Assembly: GCF_012273895.1 (NCBI RefSeq)
Contig: NW_024045134.1
Coordinates: 186,001-250,000 of the forward strand
Direction: 5' to 3'
Origin: Zerene cesonia
Taxonomy: Eukaryota > Arthropoda > Insecta > Lepidoptera > Pieridae
DNA: 64,000 bases
Part shown: positions 33,201-46,600 of the stretch, in pieces
How positions within the stretch are numbered: position 1 is the first letter of the stretch
Layout: each line of letters starts with the position of its first letter
The notes under the pieces: model-generated
Told to the model about the DNA's origin: nothing
The model's input: the letters and a program-made list of their open reading frames with translations, nothing else
The model's database searches: none
Made by a program: the position numbers and the translations under genes

Positions 33201-36200
33201 ACATGATATCTCGAATGTGTGTTCGTTTGTTTGTTTAACATACACTGAATATGCATGAGGCTGAATTATCTAAACCCTTGTCTCACGCGGTATTGCTGTC
33301 GGTAATGTATGTTACATTATATTATGACATCGCACTCATTGTTTTAACTACCATGTAAGTACAACCAGTCCGTTTTATTTACGATTGCCTCTTCGCAATG
33401 CAGCGCTTTGATAGCAATGATATAATCGTTATACAGCGATACACATTTCTTATTTATATAATTTATGGATTATTCATCAGTATGCATTTAGAATTTATTT
33501 ACATTTGGTGTACAAAGTCTATATAAAAATTTTGACTCGTTCTATTTTTCTTTCTTTACTACGACAACTTTTACTATTTATTATATTATTAAAAGACAAT
33601 TTGAATATTGTTGCTTATATGTCATCATCATAATTCACATAGAATCGTATCGCATGAACATAATCATCGCAATATTTTTATATAATATATATTATATACA
33701 TATATATTTAATTTACTATATATGTTAACGCCTTTATTAGATACAAGCCAATAATACCAATCAATACAATGGCGATAAACAACACAGCTTTCCCGATTAC
33801 GCCTTGAACTCGATCAACGAGTCGCTCCGATTGTTTCGACTTATTACAAATGCCCTTGTAAGGACGGCTCAAATCGAGTCGGTCCACCCACCGAGTCGAC
33901 TCCACCGATACCATCTGCTGCCGGTAACCCGGACGGTAAATGAGGTGCATTCGGTCAATATCGATTCTAGGACATCGATAATTGTATCGTCTTACAATTT
34001 CAAAACGGTCCGATTGTTCACGTCGATAGGCCAACGTGAAAGGTTGGTACGACTCTCGAACAAAGAGATTTATTTAATTTCGGGTACACGTACGCGGGCT
34101 ACCAGCTGCGATGCTGTTACGAGATTCAATCAACGCTCGTGTATTTGTTTTGTCGAGTTAATTTAGAGATGAATTATTTGAAGCAGAAAGGTTTGTAGTA
34201 ACAAAACATACTCGATACATTGGCATGTATTATTGGCGTAATACGTAAAAAAACTTTAACGAAGAATGTATTCATTCAATTTAAACATGTCGGTAGAACA
34301 CTCATGCATTCCAAATTTAAACCACCACTTAAGCAAATCGAGCCAAATCACACCACATCACAACAATAAAAACTATTTCTTCGTTCAATTAAAAAAAAAG
34401 CAATAAACAAAAAAAAGGTAGTCATTAGGCACAAAACACCGAATTAGGGTTCCATGTCCAACATCCGGCCGGTAAACACCGGGCCGGGCCGCGATCTCAC
34501 TTTAATTATATTGTAACATCGATACGAGGTCGTGAGGTTAGAGCAAACGTATCTTATCTCCATCTTTATACGATATCGGCTGCCGCTTCTTGAATGGCGT
34601 CTTAGGAATAGAATTCTTTTTCTGCGCCGCCTCAGAACGTTCGATCGCATTTTGTTAGTTGTGTGTTTTTTTCACGTGAGGTAACTTTAGTTTTATGTAA
34701 TTAAAAATCTTGTTATTATGGATATTTCTTGTGTTTGATTTTACGCGAGTATTATAAATTTAGAAATTAAAAACTTTGTAACGGATTTTAAAAGTGATTT
34801 ATTCATAATATTATTAATCCGACGTTTCGAACACTTTACAGCGAGCGTCTCCCCGTGACCTCGCTCAAAATCCGTTAAAAAGGTTTTTATTTCTAAGTGA
34901 TAGAATAAATAAATCGTCCAAGAAAGCAACATTAACGTTTAATAATTGTATTCTGAAAAGTTATTATTTATCGTGCGGAAAACTTGCGTATAAAATTTCA
35001 AGGTGGAGTATCAAATAAATGCCTTCAAACATTAACCGCTCCGAAGGCTATCCGTACGCATGACATGGCCCGTAATGTCAAAACAATGATCGAAGACATG
35101 TTTGCATTACAGGTTCCTTAACCCACACGAAACCACAAAATTTCCTCAACAACAAACAGAACGTAACGTGAGCGGGAGCGTCAGAATCAATACGCCATAC
35201 ATTGCTTTATACGTCAATGATGTAACTCACGAGGCTATTATATAAGAAGCAATGGAATATACAGTAATTATCGATGGTCGACAATCTGCGGTCGCTGCGA
35301 CCGAAGCACAAGAATTACTGCGGTTTCGCGCGCACCTGTCACGCTTTACGCACGAACATGCGCGGCGTAGATAATAAAATTTTATAACATGCATCTAAAT
35401 TATTAACGGTAACAGATAATTACAGTACAATGATTTCCTTTTATTGCGAAAAGTGCCTAGCTCTCTCTTGTCAAACTACATTTCAGGCACATTAGAGTAA
35501 AAGAGATTGTAAGATAATAAAATGACTGATCATTTTAATAAAACTTCATAAAGGAAAAAATGTGTTTCTAGAATAACACAATCAAAAATAGAACTTTTAA
35601 TAATAGAACTGATTTTCCCTACATCTATTATTAGATACAACCGATAACCATTAAAAATGTCTCATTAATATAAACTTTCAATAGTAAGTAGCGCGTAGGA
35701 GTATTGGTATTTGGCACTGACATTTCAAACGCCAAATCAGTAGATACAGGGCCTCGTTCGTTAAAAGAAAAAATTACGTGATCCACCTTTGATTGTAATG
35801 TGTATCATTACACGTTAAATAGCGTTGTTTCGTATGTGTGGGTGTGGTGTCGCCATGTACTCGTATATGCTGCGGAGACGTGATGCTGCCAGCGCTTTTC
35901 ACTTGTGACGACATATCACGGCTAATCATTGTGTTGCCACACACGTAAATGTAAACAAGATACTGGCCGAAAAAGGAGAATATTATAGTAGTAAAGTTTT
36001 TTTTTATTAGAATGTTTCGGTTCGGTTATATAATGAATAATGAACGTCCGGATCCTATAGTAGGCCAATTTATTGACAATTTAACTAACAGCGCTAGTAA
36101 CATACAATATCCACAACTCTCAACAAATGAAGTCAACGGTTTGTAAACCTATATATACTTAGTCTGGCCATAAATACTGTTACACTTAATTATAAAAAAA

Positions 36201-39200
36201 TATTACATTTGAATTTCGAATCTNNNNNNNNNNNNNNNNNNNNNNNNNNNNNNNNNNNNNNNNNNNNNNNNNNNNNNNNNNNNNNNNNNNNNNNNNNNNN
36301 NNNNNNNNNNNNNNNNNNNNNNNNNNNNNNNNNNNNNNNNNNNNNNNNNNNNNNNNNNNNNNNNNNNNNNNNNNNNNNNNNNNNNNNNNNNNNNNNNNNN
36401 NNNNNNNNNNNNNNNNNNNNNNNNNNNNNNNNNNNNNNNNNNNNNNNNNNNNNNNNNNNNNNNNNNNNNNNNNNNNNNNNNNNNNNNNNNNNNNNNNNNN
36501 NNNNNNNNNNNNNNNNNNNNNNNNNNNNNNNNNNNNNNNNNNNNNNNNNNNNNNNNNNNNNNNNNNNNNNNNNNNNNNNNNNNNNNNNNNNNNNNNNNNN
36601 NNNNNNNNNNNNNNNNNNNNNNNNNNNNNNNNNNNNNNNNNNNNNNNNNNNNNNNNNNNNNNNNNNNNNNNNNNNNNNNNNNNNNNNNNNNNNNNNNNNN
36701 NNNNNNNNNNNNNNNNNNNNNNNNNNNNNNNNNNNNNNNNNNNNNNNNNNNNNNNNNNNNNNNNNNNNNNNNNNNNNNNNNNNNNNNNNNNNNNNNNNNN
36801 NNNNNNNNNNNNNNNNNNNNNNNNNNNNNNNNNNNNNNNNNNNNNNNNNNNNNNNNNNNNNNNNNNNNNNNNNNNNNNNNNNNNNNNNNNNNNNNNNNNN
36901 NNNNNNNNNNNNNNNNNNNNNNNNNNNNNNNNNNNNNNNNNNNNNNNNNNNNNNNNNNNNNNNNNNNNNNNNNNNNNNNNNNNNNNNNNNNNNNNNNNNN
37001 NNNNNNNNNNNNNNNNNNNNNNNNNNNNNNNNNNNNNNNNNNNNNNNNNNNNNNNNNNNNNNNNNNNNNNNNNNNNNNNNNNNNNNNNNNNNNNNNNNNN
37101 NNNNNNNNNNNNNNNNNNNNNNNNNNNNNNNNNNNNNNNNNNNNNNNNNNNNNNNNNNNNNNNNNNNNNNNNNNNNNNNNNNNNNNNNNNNNNNNNNNNN
37201 NNNNNNNNNNNNNNNNNNNNNNNATAAATGTTATTTGCAGTTAACAATTTTCTTTTTTCTTTATTACAATATTTATGGCAAGACTAGGTATATTAAATAA
37301 TGATCTTGGCAATTAACCAAAAATCTACTAAGAGGAAGATAGACGTAATAAATTTAAAAAAGATATCAATACAATTGATTTGTACCGTGCATTATTTATT
37401 ATTGTTAATTTGTACGCACAACAAAACGAGATTCTAAATTACCCATTGACAGCTTTACTTCCGTTCAAATTACGCGCCGTCAAGAACAAACGATGCAAAT
37501 TGACATTTAGCCAAAATGACCTTTCATCCATTTTGTGAGTTCGCCTCCTACAATGGTTTATTATTCAACATATCAGTGGTTCGGCCTACGCTCGCCCACG
37601 CGCACCTACCAGACAAACTAGATCTTGGCATATTTATTTATAATACCTTCGGTGTAATAATGTTGCATGCTTTTTTTGTCATTGATCGGGTTTCAAGTAC
37701 ATTAACATTATCGCTAATATCGACGACTGCGACACGTATCGGTTTCCAAAAAAATTTGATCAGACTATCTCCGACTATTATATCGATAATTACTCTCGAC
37801 ATTGTGTATTAATTTGTCTTAAAATTCAGACATTAATCACTTGATTACAGTTCAAAATTGGTGCTTAATTCTTCGACATCTTAGATTGATAGTTCAAAAA
37901 GTGTCTTAACAATATTTTTTGTTGGCAACTACTATAGCAAAAAAGCCAATGCGCTGTTGCCATCCGTTCAAAAGGAAAGCAAAGAGTGACATAGATAATA
38001 TAAAACAATCCACTCTCGCGTCGGAAATGATTATTGTTATTTAATGACGGCACGCGGCAATGTTTGATAATATAATGGCTTTATTTGTATCACAAGGCGT
38101 AAATTACCTTTGGAATTGTCGTCAGGTAATGAGCGACAATAAGGCAATGCGTCCACAACGTAACATTTATTACCCAATGTTGAATTATGTAGGTGCTGTA
38201 TAAAGTGTCAATGGTATCTGGAATTGATATGAGTAAGCAAATATGGCTTAGAGAGGAGTTATTTACTCCTTCACAATAAATTGTTTAGAACATTCTAAAT
38301 TATACTATACCATAGCTAGTAAATATCTATCGATTTAATAACCAATTCTATTATTTAATAAACAACAAANNNNNNNNNNNNNNNNNNNNNNNNNNNNNNN
38401 NNNNNNNNNNNNNNNNNNNNNNNNNNNNNNNNNNNNNNNNNNNNNNNNNNNNNNNNNNNNNNNNNNNNNNNNNNNNNNNNNNNNNNNNNNNNNNNNNNNN
38501 NNNNNNNNNNNNNNNNNNNNNNNNNNNNNNNNNNNNNNNNNNNNNNNNNNNNNNNNNNNNNNNNNNNNNNNNNNNNNNNNNNNNNNNNNNNNNNNNNNNN
38601 NNNNNNNNNNNNNNNNNNNNNNNNNNNNNNNNNNNNNNNNNNNNNNNNNNNNNNNNNNNNNNNNNNNNNNNNNNNNNNNNNNNNNNNNNNNNNNNNNNNN
38701 NNNNNNNNNNNNNNNNNNNNNNNNNNNNNNNNNNNNNNNNNNNNNNNNNNNNNNNNNNNNNNNNNNNNNNNNNNNNNNNNNNNNNNNNNNNNNNNNNNNN
38801 NNNNNNNNNNNNNNNNNNNNNNNNNNNNNNNNNNNNNNNNNNNNNNNNNNNNNNNNNNNNNNNNNNNNNNNNNNNNNNNNNNNNNNNNNNNNNNNNNNNN
38901 NNNNNNNNNNNNNNNNNNNNNNNNNNNNNNNNNNNNNNNNNNNNNNNNNNNNNNNNNNNNNNNNNNNNNNNNNNNNNNNNNNNNNNNNNNNNNNNNNNNN
39001 NNNNNNNNNNNNNNNNNNNNNNNNNNNNNNNNNNNNNNNNNNNNNNNNNNNNNNNNNNNNNNNNNNNNNNNNNNNNNNNNNNNNNNNNNNNNNNNNNNNN
39101 NNNNNNNNNNNNNNNNNNNNNNNNNNNNNNNNNNNNNNNNNNNNNNNNNNNNNNNNNNNNNNNNNNNNNNNNNNNNNNNNNNNNNNNNNNNNNNNNNNNN

Positions 39201-42200
39201 NNNNNNNNNNNNNNNNNNNNNNNNNNNNNNNNNNNNNNNNNNNNNNNNNNNNNNNNNNNNNNNNNNNNNNNNNNNNNNNNNNNNNNNNNNNNNNNNNNNN
39301 NNNNNNNNNNNNNNNNNNNNNNNNNNNNNNNNNNNNNNNNNNNNNNNNNNNNNNNNNNNNNNNNNNNNNTTCTAAATTATACTATACCATAGCTAGTAAA
39401 TATCTATCGATTTAATAACCAATTCTATTATTTAATAAACAACAAAAACATTGTCGTTAATATGAGTAATAGATATGCGACTTATGGTGAAAAATACCGC
39501 TATTTTTATTCCATCTGTGGACCAGTTGGAGGACGAATGACACGTATATCCTACAAATTCGAACGTCTGACCTTTATTTAAATAATTTATTTTGATATCT
39601 TAACCTTTTGCTAGGAGCTAGGAAGAAATTCTTTAACCAAAAATGGAAGTAGTGATTTGATCGTTGCCCGCCATTTACATAATACAATTTTATTGTTCTT
39701 AGAAATTTCCAGTTATATTTCCTGAGATTGATATTTTATTTTATTTGTATCAAGGATAACTCCTCTTTGTAATTATGATAAATAATCGGAAAAACACTAA
39801 AAATTGAATAAATGAACCAAACTGTTTCTTAATTTTAGTTGATTTGAAAACAGATTTTATTTTCAACATAATATTAAATTTTTATTTCAAAATCCACCTA
39901 CTTTAAAATGACATAAATTCATCATCTAATACGATACGCAGACAACTACCGAGTTGTATCAAGAACTTCATATGCCATATAACATGATAATTTCCTACAA
40001 GTCTTCGGACAAGATCGCGATACAGCTCTTATAATATTCCGCTACAGAATTATCGATCACATTAGCATCACCAATCAATAAATAAGTAGGAATGATTCGC
40101 CGGCGGGGCGAGAGAGCTAGCCGTTAAATCGTATGCTCATCGCATTAGCATGTACTACGTAGCATGAAGCGATCGCTTTAATATCAATATTAAATTATAC
40201 AAAACGATTTAAGTTATTGCAGAGCATTCTATCTTACTTGTAACCCGAGATGAAGAAATTAATTTCATTACAGCATTCTCGTTTCGATCGTTGCAAGTAC
40301 ATCGGATCTAGACTTCTGCGTGCAATGATGCAGTAAAGCATATCATTCCTTTGGTAGCATTTACTTTGGATGCAATGATAACATCAGATTGTACGCGGAT
40401 ATATTTATAAAGGTTATCCGTGGGTGCATGTTAACGATGAACATTAAATATTTTATTTCTTGATAATTATCTCAAATCTGCGAACAACAGTCCAACTGTT
40501 TTTTTTTATAAAAATTGTATACTGTTAAAAATAAGAGAAAATGAGCGTTTGAATCTTTAATAATTGTTGGTATTATAATGTTTCCATAGCATCTGCATTT
40601 AAATACATAAAAATAACTAACTAAATGAAAGTGGTAAGTTGAATGGTGCTTTAATGAATAACAGTAATTATTATTAAAAAAGCTTAAAAAATTTTAAAGT
40701 CCGTTTAAATTTAACTTATAATATGTCAAAATTACAAGCGCTTATTAATAAATATATTAACGTAAAATTTTTGAATTATTTTTTTGAGCATTCCTGAAAT
40801 TGATAAGCGCTTGGAGTAGCATGCAGAAGTCAGAACATGGCATATTGTGCAAATAATAAGACTGGTTTCAGCGTTGCGCTGACCTGTCGATTCTGACAGG
40901 CGAAACGTATGAAACTCTATGAGGCGTTAGGTACCAGCGGTGCGGTACATTGTTTCGTACGTTTCGGCTGTAAGCATCGACACAGTCAGATCATAATCAA
41001 TTTGGCATCACCATTGTGCTATGAAAGGCGACGTAAAGCAATATAAAAGCTAAACTTTATTACTTCGTCCACACCACGTCAATTTCGCACTCAAATCTAC
41101 CGCTATATTCTTAACTAGCTACGCCCCGCGGTTTCACACGCGTAAGTCCGTATCCCACAGGAATATCGGGATAGAAAGTTTTTTTTTTTTTTTTTTTTAT
41201 GTCATAGCGGGCAGCTGAGCTGGTGGTTCGCCGGATGGTAAGCGATCACCACCGCCCATAAACATTTGCAAAAGTAGTACCTCTGCGAATGCGCTGCCCG
41301 CTTTTATGGGGTAAGGGAAAAGGAAAGGATTAATGACTGGAAAGAAGGAATGGACTAGGACGGATGAGGAAAAGGAAACGGGCCTCCGGCTCCCCCACTC
41401 ACCGGACGAAACACAGTGCCATGCCACTATTTCACGCCGGTTTTCTGTGAGGGTGTGGTACTTCCCCGGTGCGAGCTGACCCAATTCGTGCCGAAGCGTG
41501 CTCGACTCCCACATTAAAGTTGCCTATATGTTATTCCAGTTGTCCAGCTTTCTACGTACCAAATTTCATTGCAATTGCAAAGAGCAACAAACACACACAC
41601 ATCCTTACAAACTTTCGCATTTATAATATTAGTAGGATAGTAGGATCGATATTAACAAAAATACGGCGAAATCAGCTTTTCCAGCTACACTGAGGCTGCG
41701 CGAACCACTTGTAGATGTGGAACGTAAGAGCGTCAATCAGAGAATGAACAAATATAATTATTTGCACACATCATTTTTGTAGCAGAATATACGTCATAGT
41801 CTTGAACGTTTGTAACTGCGTTTAAATGACGGACTTGTCTCAATATATATATATACTAAGGTTGCCATTGCTTATACATACTTCAATATTTGAATGTAGT
41901 TTATTCTTTCTCTGTGGTTGAACTAAAATATGTTTTCTTTTAATGTGAATGTCTCTACCAAACAATTCCATATTTATAACATTTTTGAACAAGTATTATA
42001 CGCTGTTTACTGTAAAAATATCACCAAGCGTATTCGCTTGTTTGTGACGTCAGATGGTCGATAGTCAATCGCATAATAGTTGTGACCTGAGCTTTAGCGG
42101 ACGATAAAACATGCCGTTACAGGTTAGAGAGGAGCGCGTTTATTGGAGCCTAATCTGTAATCGGCGCGTGCCCGGCCGCCGGCGGTGTTACAATACAAAC

Positions 42201-43552
42201 AAACATACGAAACCAACTTGAAATTTGCTTTTCAAATACAAAAATTGTCGAATATTTCAATATGTGTATAGCATTCTTGTCTTACTTTAGAAGTATCGTA
42301 TATTTAATGACGTATTTAATTTATTAGACTTTATTTAATTATAGCATATTTAGCGATGATAGAAATGAGTGCCTCTTTTTGTACAACTTGCTCGAAAGAT
42401 GAAAAACCACGTGAAATGTTTTTTTTTTTATGTCATAGCGGGCAACTGAGCTGGTGGTTCTCCTGATGGTAAGCGAGCACCACCGCCCATGAACATTCGC
42501 AGAGGCAGTGCATCTGCGAACCTGCTACCCGCTTTTAAGGGGCAGAATATTATTATGTCACTACTTTTATTGATATAATTATATTATATTATATAACATT
42601 TACAAGTCTAGAATACATCTACAACTAATAAATTATTGTTACATTAATTTTAAGAACCCGTAAAACTTTAAATATTAACTAACTTTTTGCACCAACCAAA
42701 ATATTGCACACAAAAATATAGAAACACTAATTTCTAGGTAACGCAGGAGTTATCAAACGAGTTCTTGTTGCGCTTACCAAGTTCCGAAAAACTTAGGTAT
42801 AATCTTGATTGAAGCCTACCAAGTCGTAAATGCCATAAAGATAACGTTTAGAGCTACTGCGCACAAAACAAAAGACTAACGTACATATTTCTATACATAT
42901 GTCTCACCATCATCAGCCCATATATATTCCCACTGCAGGGACACATGTTTCCTATGAGGGTTTCTCGATATATAGCTAGTAGTAATTGTAGTAAAATTCT
43001 AAAATTGTTTAATTTTAATGTAATATATCCCCCTACATTTTACATTAAAATCTGTAAAAATTATTATAATACTAGCGGTCCGCTCCAGCTTCGTCCGTGA
43101 TACATATATAGCCTATAGCCTTCCTCAATAAATGGGCTGTCTAACACTAAAAGATTTTTTCAAATCGGACCAGTAGTTCCTGAGATTATTACGTTCAAAC
43201 AAACAAACAAACTCTTCAGCTTTAGTATAGATTTACAGATTTTAGTGTTCCGTATCGAAAAGGTACAACGAACACTATTACTCTGATATCGTTGTCCGTG
43301 TCTGTTTGTGTGTCCACCCGTTTGTCACCAGCCTGTATCTCATGAACCGTGACAATTAGACAAATAAAATTGTCATACTAGTGATGGCGTTCTCAAAACA
43401 AATAATAAACAAAGGTTAAGCAACGGTTGGCACGGATCTCTTCGATGGGTGATCATTCGCGTGTCCGACTGGCACTTAGCCGATTTTTACCTATATACGT
43501 ATATAAATGTAATAGTTAAACAGTAAAAATAAATGTATATGATTCCAGATAC

Positions 43553-43609
<57 letters not shown>

Positions 43610-46600
43610 ATTGGAATCTCGGAATCGGCTCCAACGATTTTCATGAAATTTAGTATGTAGGGGGTTTCGGGGGCAATAAATCGATCTAGCTAGGATTTTT
43701 TTTAGAAAATGTCATATTCGTGTTTTTTTTCCTGACATCTATTGGTGAATAATAATACTATTTTGCTTCGTAGATAGCTGGACAACTGAAATAACACATA
43801 GGCACTTTTTATACCGATATTCCTACGGGATACGGACTTACGCGGTTTCAACCGCGGGTCACAGCTAGTTTACTTAATAAGAGAATTATTAAAAACATTG
43901 GATTCGGAATATATTTTTAAAACCAGCGGATCAATACTCTTTAACAGTACTATAAACAATCTTTAAAATATTAGTCATATAGTCATAAAGCAATAACATA
44001 CAAACAGGTGAAAATCGTAAGCCTTCTATATAGATATAGTGTTGATACTTGTCAATTAGCGCAAACAACGGCTCAATTGACAGCAGATAATTCTCAATCA
44101 ATAGCCGAACAACTTCTCGTAGATCGCAAATAGCACAATAGACTACACGCGAATCTGGCCCTTTCACCGTGGACCATAGCAATAAAGGGCCATAACTCAA
44201 TAAACATCACAACCATGGAAACGTTCTAAATGACTGTCATTGGGCCCGCGCTCGGTAATCTGAGAAGCGAACCAGAAATATATTTTATAAATAAATTGAA
44301 TTGTAGCGATAAGCTTTGTGGGTGGCATTGGTGGGCATCGCTTTTGATTGTTATAAAATGACTTTCCTTTTGCACAATGAGTTTCATTTCCTAGATTAAA
44401 TGCGCGGGAAGAAAAAGAGACTTATTCGATTTTTAGTTTCTTTTCGGAATAATATGCAGTTATCTTTACCGTCTATTTTCTATACACTTTTTTTGGTTAC
44501 ATTATATTCTGTTAAGTTTATAACGTTATTGCCACCCACAATGATATAAGATCACTCAGAGGATTATGGATTAGAAAATAATATATTACAATGGAAATTC
44601 AAAAGAACGTATTACAGTTACTATTATAAAATTTTAATGAGCTATATATTTAAGTTTTATTGAAGCATAACTAATTTGCACCCATGGATTAATATTAAAG
44701 TATATTACAATGTCTCTCAACGGCTTCTTAATAAATTCAATTTGACGATTATATATTATAACCGACGTAACATAAATCTCTAAAAGTATAAACTTTAGAT
44801 GCAAATTGATTAAATCTCATTAACGTTATCGGACATGATCATCGTAGACTATAATAATCGTGAATAGACGTGGGTGTATAAATAGCCTAAGATTAGTTTT
44901 AACAATTTGTTTCCAACGATAGAACGGAGACAGCAGCGGGTTAATAATAATTAAGCTTCGAGATGTACGCTACGTAACGAGAACAGAATCCGAATGAAAC
45001 ATCGAAATAACTGCTTGTGTAACTGTAGATGCAAATTCTACCGCTACCATAATTTATCGCACTCGATATATTGTCGCCGATATTTCGCAAGTGACTTATG
45101 AAAGCTCTATTATACACGGGCATTTATAAAACCGGTGTTACATATGCATTACTTGCGGCCATTGTTCAATTGAGATGAAATCGTGTCATAATAATGATAT
45201 TATGTTTGTATTATGCGTTGTGACATGATGATAGGCAATTTTTTGTACCGCACGTTTATGTAATATATGTGTGTCGATATACTTAAAGATAAAATTGCTA
45301 TTCTAAGCATCATAGTACATTAATAAAATAACAATCTAATTGGCTTTTACAATATGCCTTGTAATATAATCATGCAATGTTGTTACATTTACCGATCGTA
45401 AGTTAAATGTTTTTACGCCTTCCATTTACATACGCCGCTTCTGATCTCGCCTTATCGGGCCAAATTAATTAAATATCTGTACGCTTTAATTACGTAATCA
45501 TTTAAATGCTCTATCGATGCGCCGGGACAGTGACGAGTCGTGATATAGTTCGAGTTAGCGTGGTAAGGCTTTGAATAATGAATGTAGACTAGATAAACTC
45601 GTTACGCTGTCGACAGATGTCACTGCGGGACTCAGACAAATGGTAGTGGTAAAGATTCTTGGACCGGCATTATCTGTCGGTTAAACTAGTTTGTTGTTTT
45701 AGTAACTGACCGTACGGAATATATACATCGGCAATCTTCAATTAAGATGCTGCGGAGTTGTATCAAATTGAGATGTATGGGCGGGCGTATAAGACTTTGT
45801 ATCCCGCAAACGTTGAATAAATAATAATATGCGAGGGAATATACGTACAGGCAGAGCGATGACAAAGTAATTTGTTACGAAAGTTCTTAATAGTAAACAT
45901 GTATACATTTACCAGTAATATTACTTAGGAACGTATTTTCTATGTCGTATATAGGATATATAATTATTAATGAGAAACGGTAAATCCTATACTTCTTTAT
46001 TATCAATATCCTCTTAGCTTAATATAAAATATGTATTAAAACAAAGTAAGGGGACCACTGAATTTATAAATAAGTAAGACATCTCAAACTCAAACTGAAA
46101 GTGATCATAAATGCCGATAAAAGCTAGTGTATACATTAAATATCCCATAAAGTTGACACCTCTATGCATATTGCTATGTCACATGTCAAATTCCCCAAAT
46201 AACGGAATTCATTCGACTAACACATTCGACATTCGTATTTTATAATCTGTGCTCGTAAACTCGGAATGTCTTCAGGGAAGCCAAGGTCGCAGTTTCAGGA
46301 TGTACGCTACTGCGAAGCAGTTAACGTCGCGAAATTCGCGGAAAGCAAAGAACAAGTAGTTACTTGAAACGCTATTATTCAGGCCGAGTTGTATTAGTGC
46401 GCCTAGGTTTTTTTATGGTCTGTGCCTAGCCGGTGTCGCTTAAAATTTATTTAGTTTTCTGCTGGAAGACGATTTTTCTAGAATTTCATGTATTTTAATC
46501 TAATACTCTTTATTTTGTTGAGAAAATAGGTAAAAAATTTACTTCGTACAGTTCAGTAATTCGGCCAATTTGTTCCTTAATCATCAGCCCTCACTCGATA

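Noticed and set aside
33804..34166. 120-codon plus-strand frame
   Set aside because: Low-complexity amino acid use without family marks; overlaps the opposite frame listed as a weak candidate.
37516..37812. 98-codon plus-strand frame
   Set aside because: AT-rich, no motif, no splice context; chance frame.
41197..41514. 105-codon frame on the minus strand
   Set aside because: Lies wholly inside a retroposon and shows no domain.
43555..43609. CRISPR-like or tandem array
   Set aside because: Simple (TA)n microsatellite inside a repeat; no spacers.
43931..44200. 89-codon minus-strand frame
   Set aside because: No recognised domain, start context or neighbouring exon.
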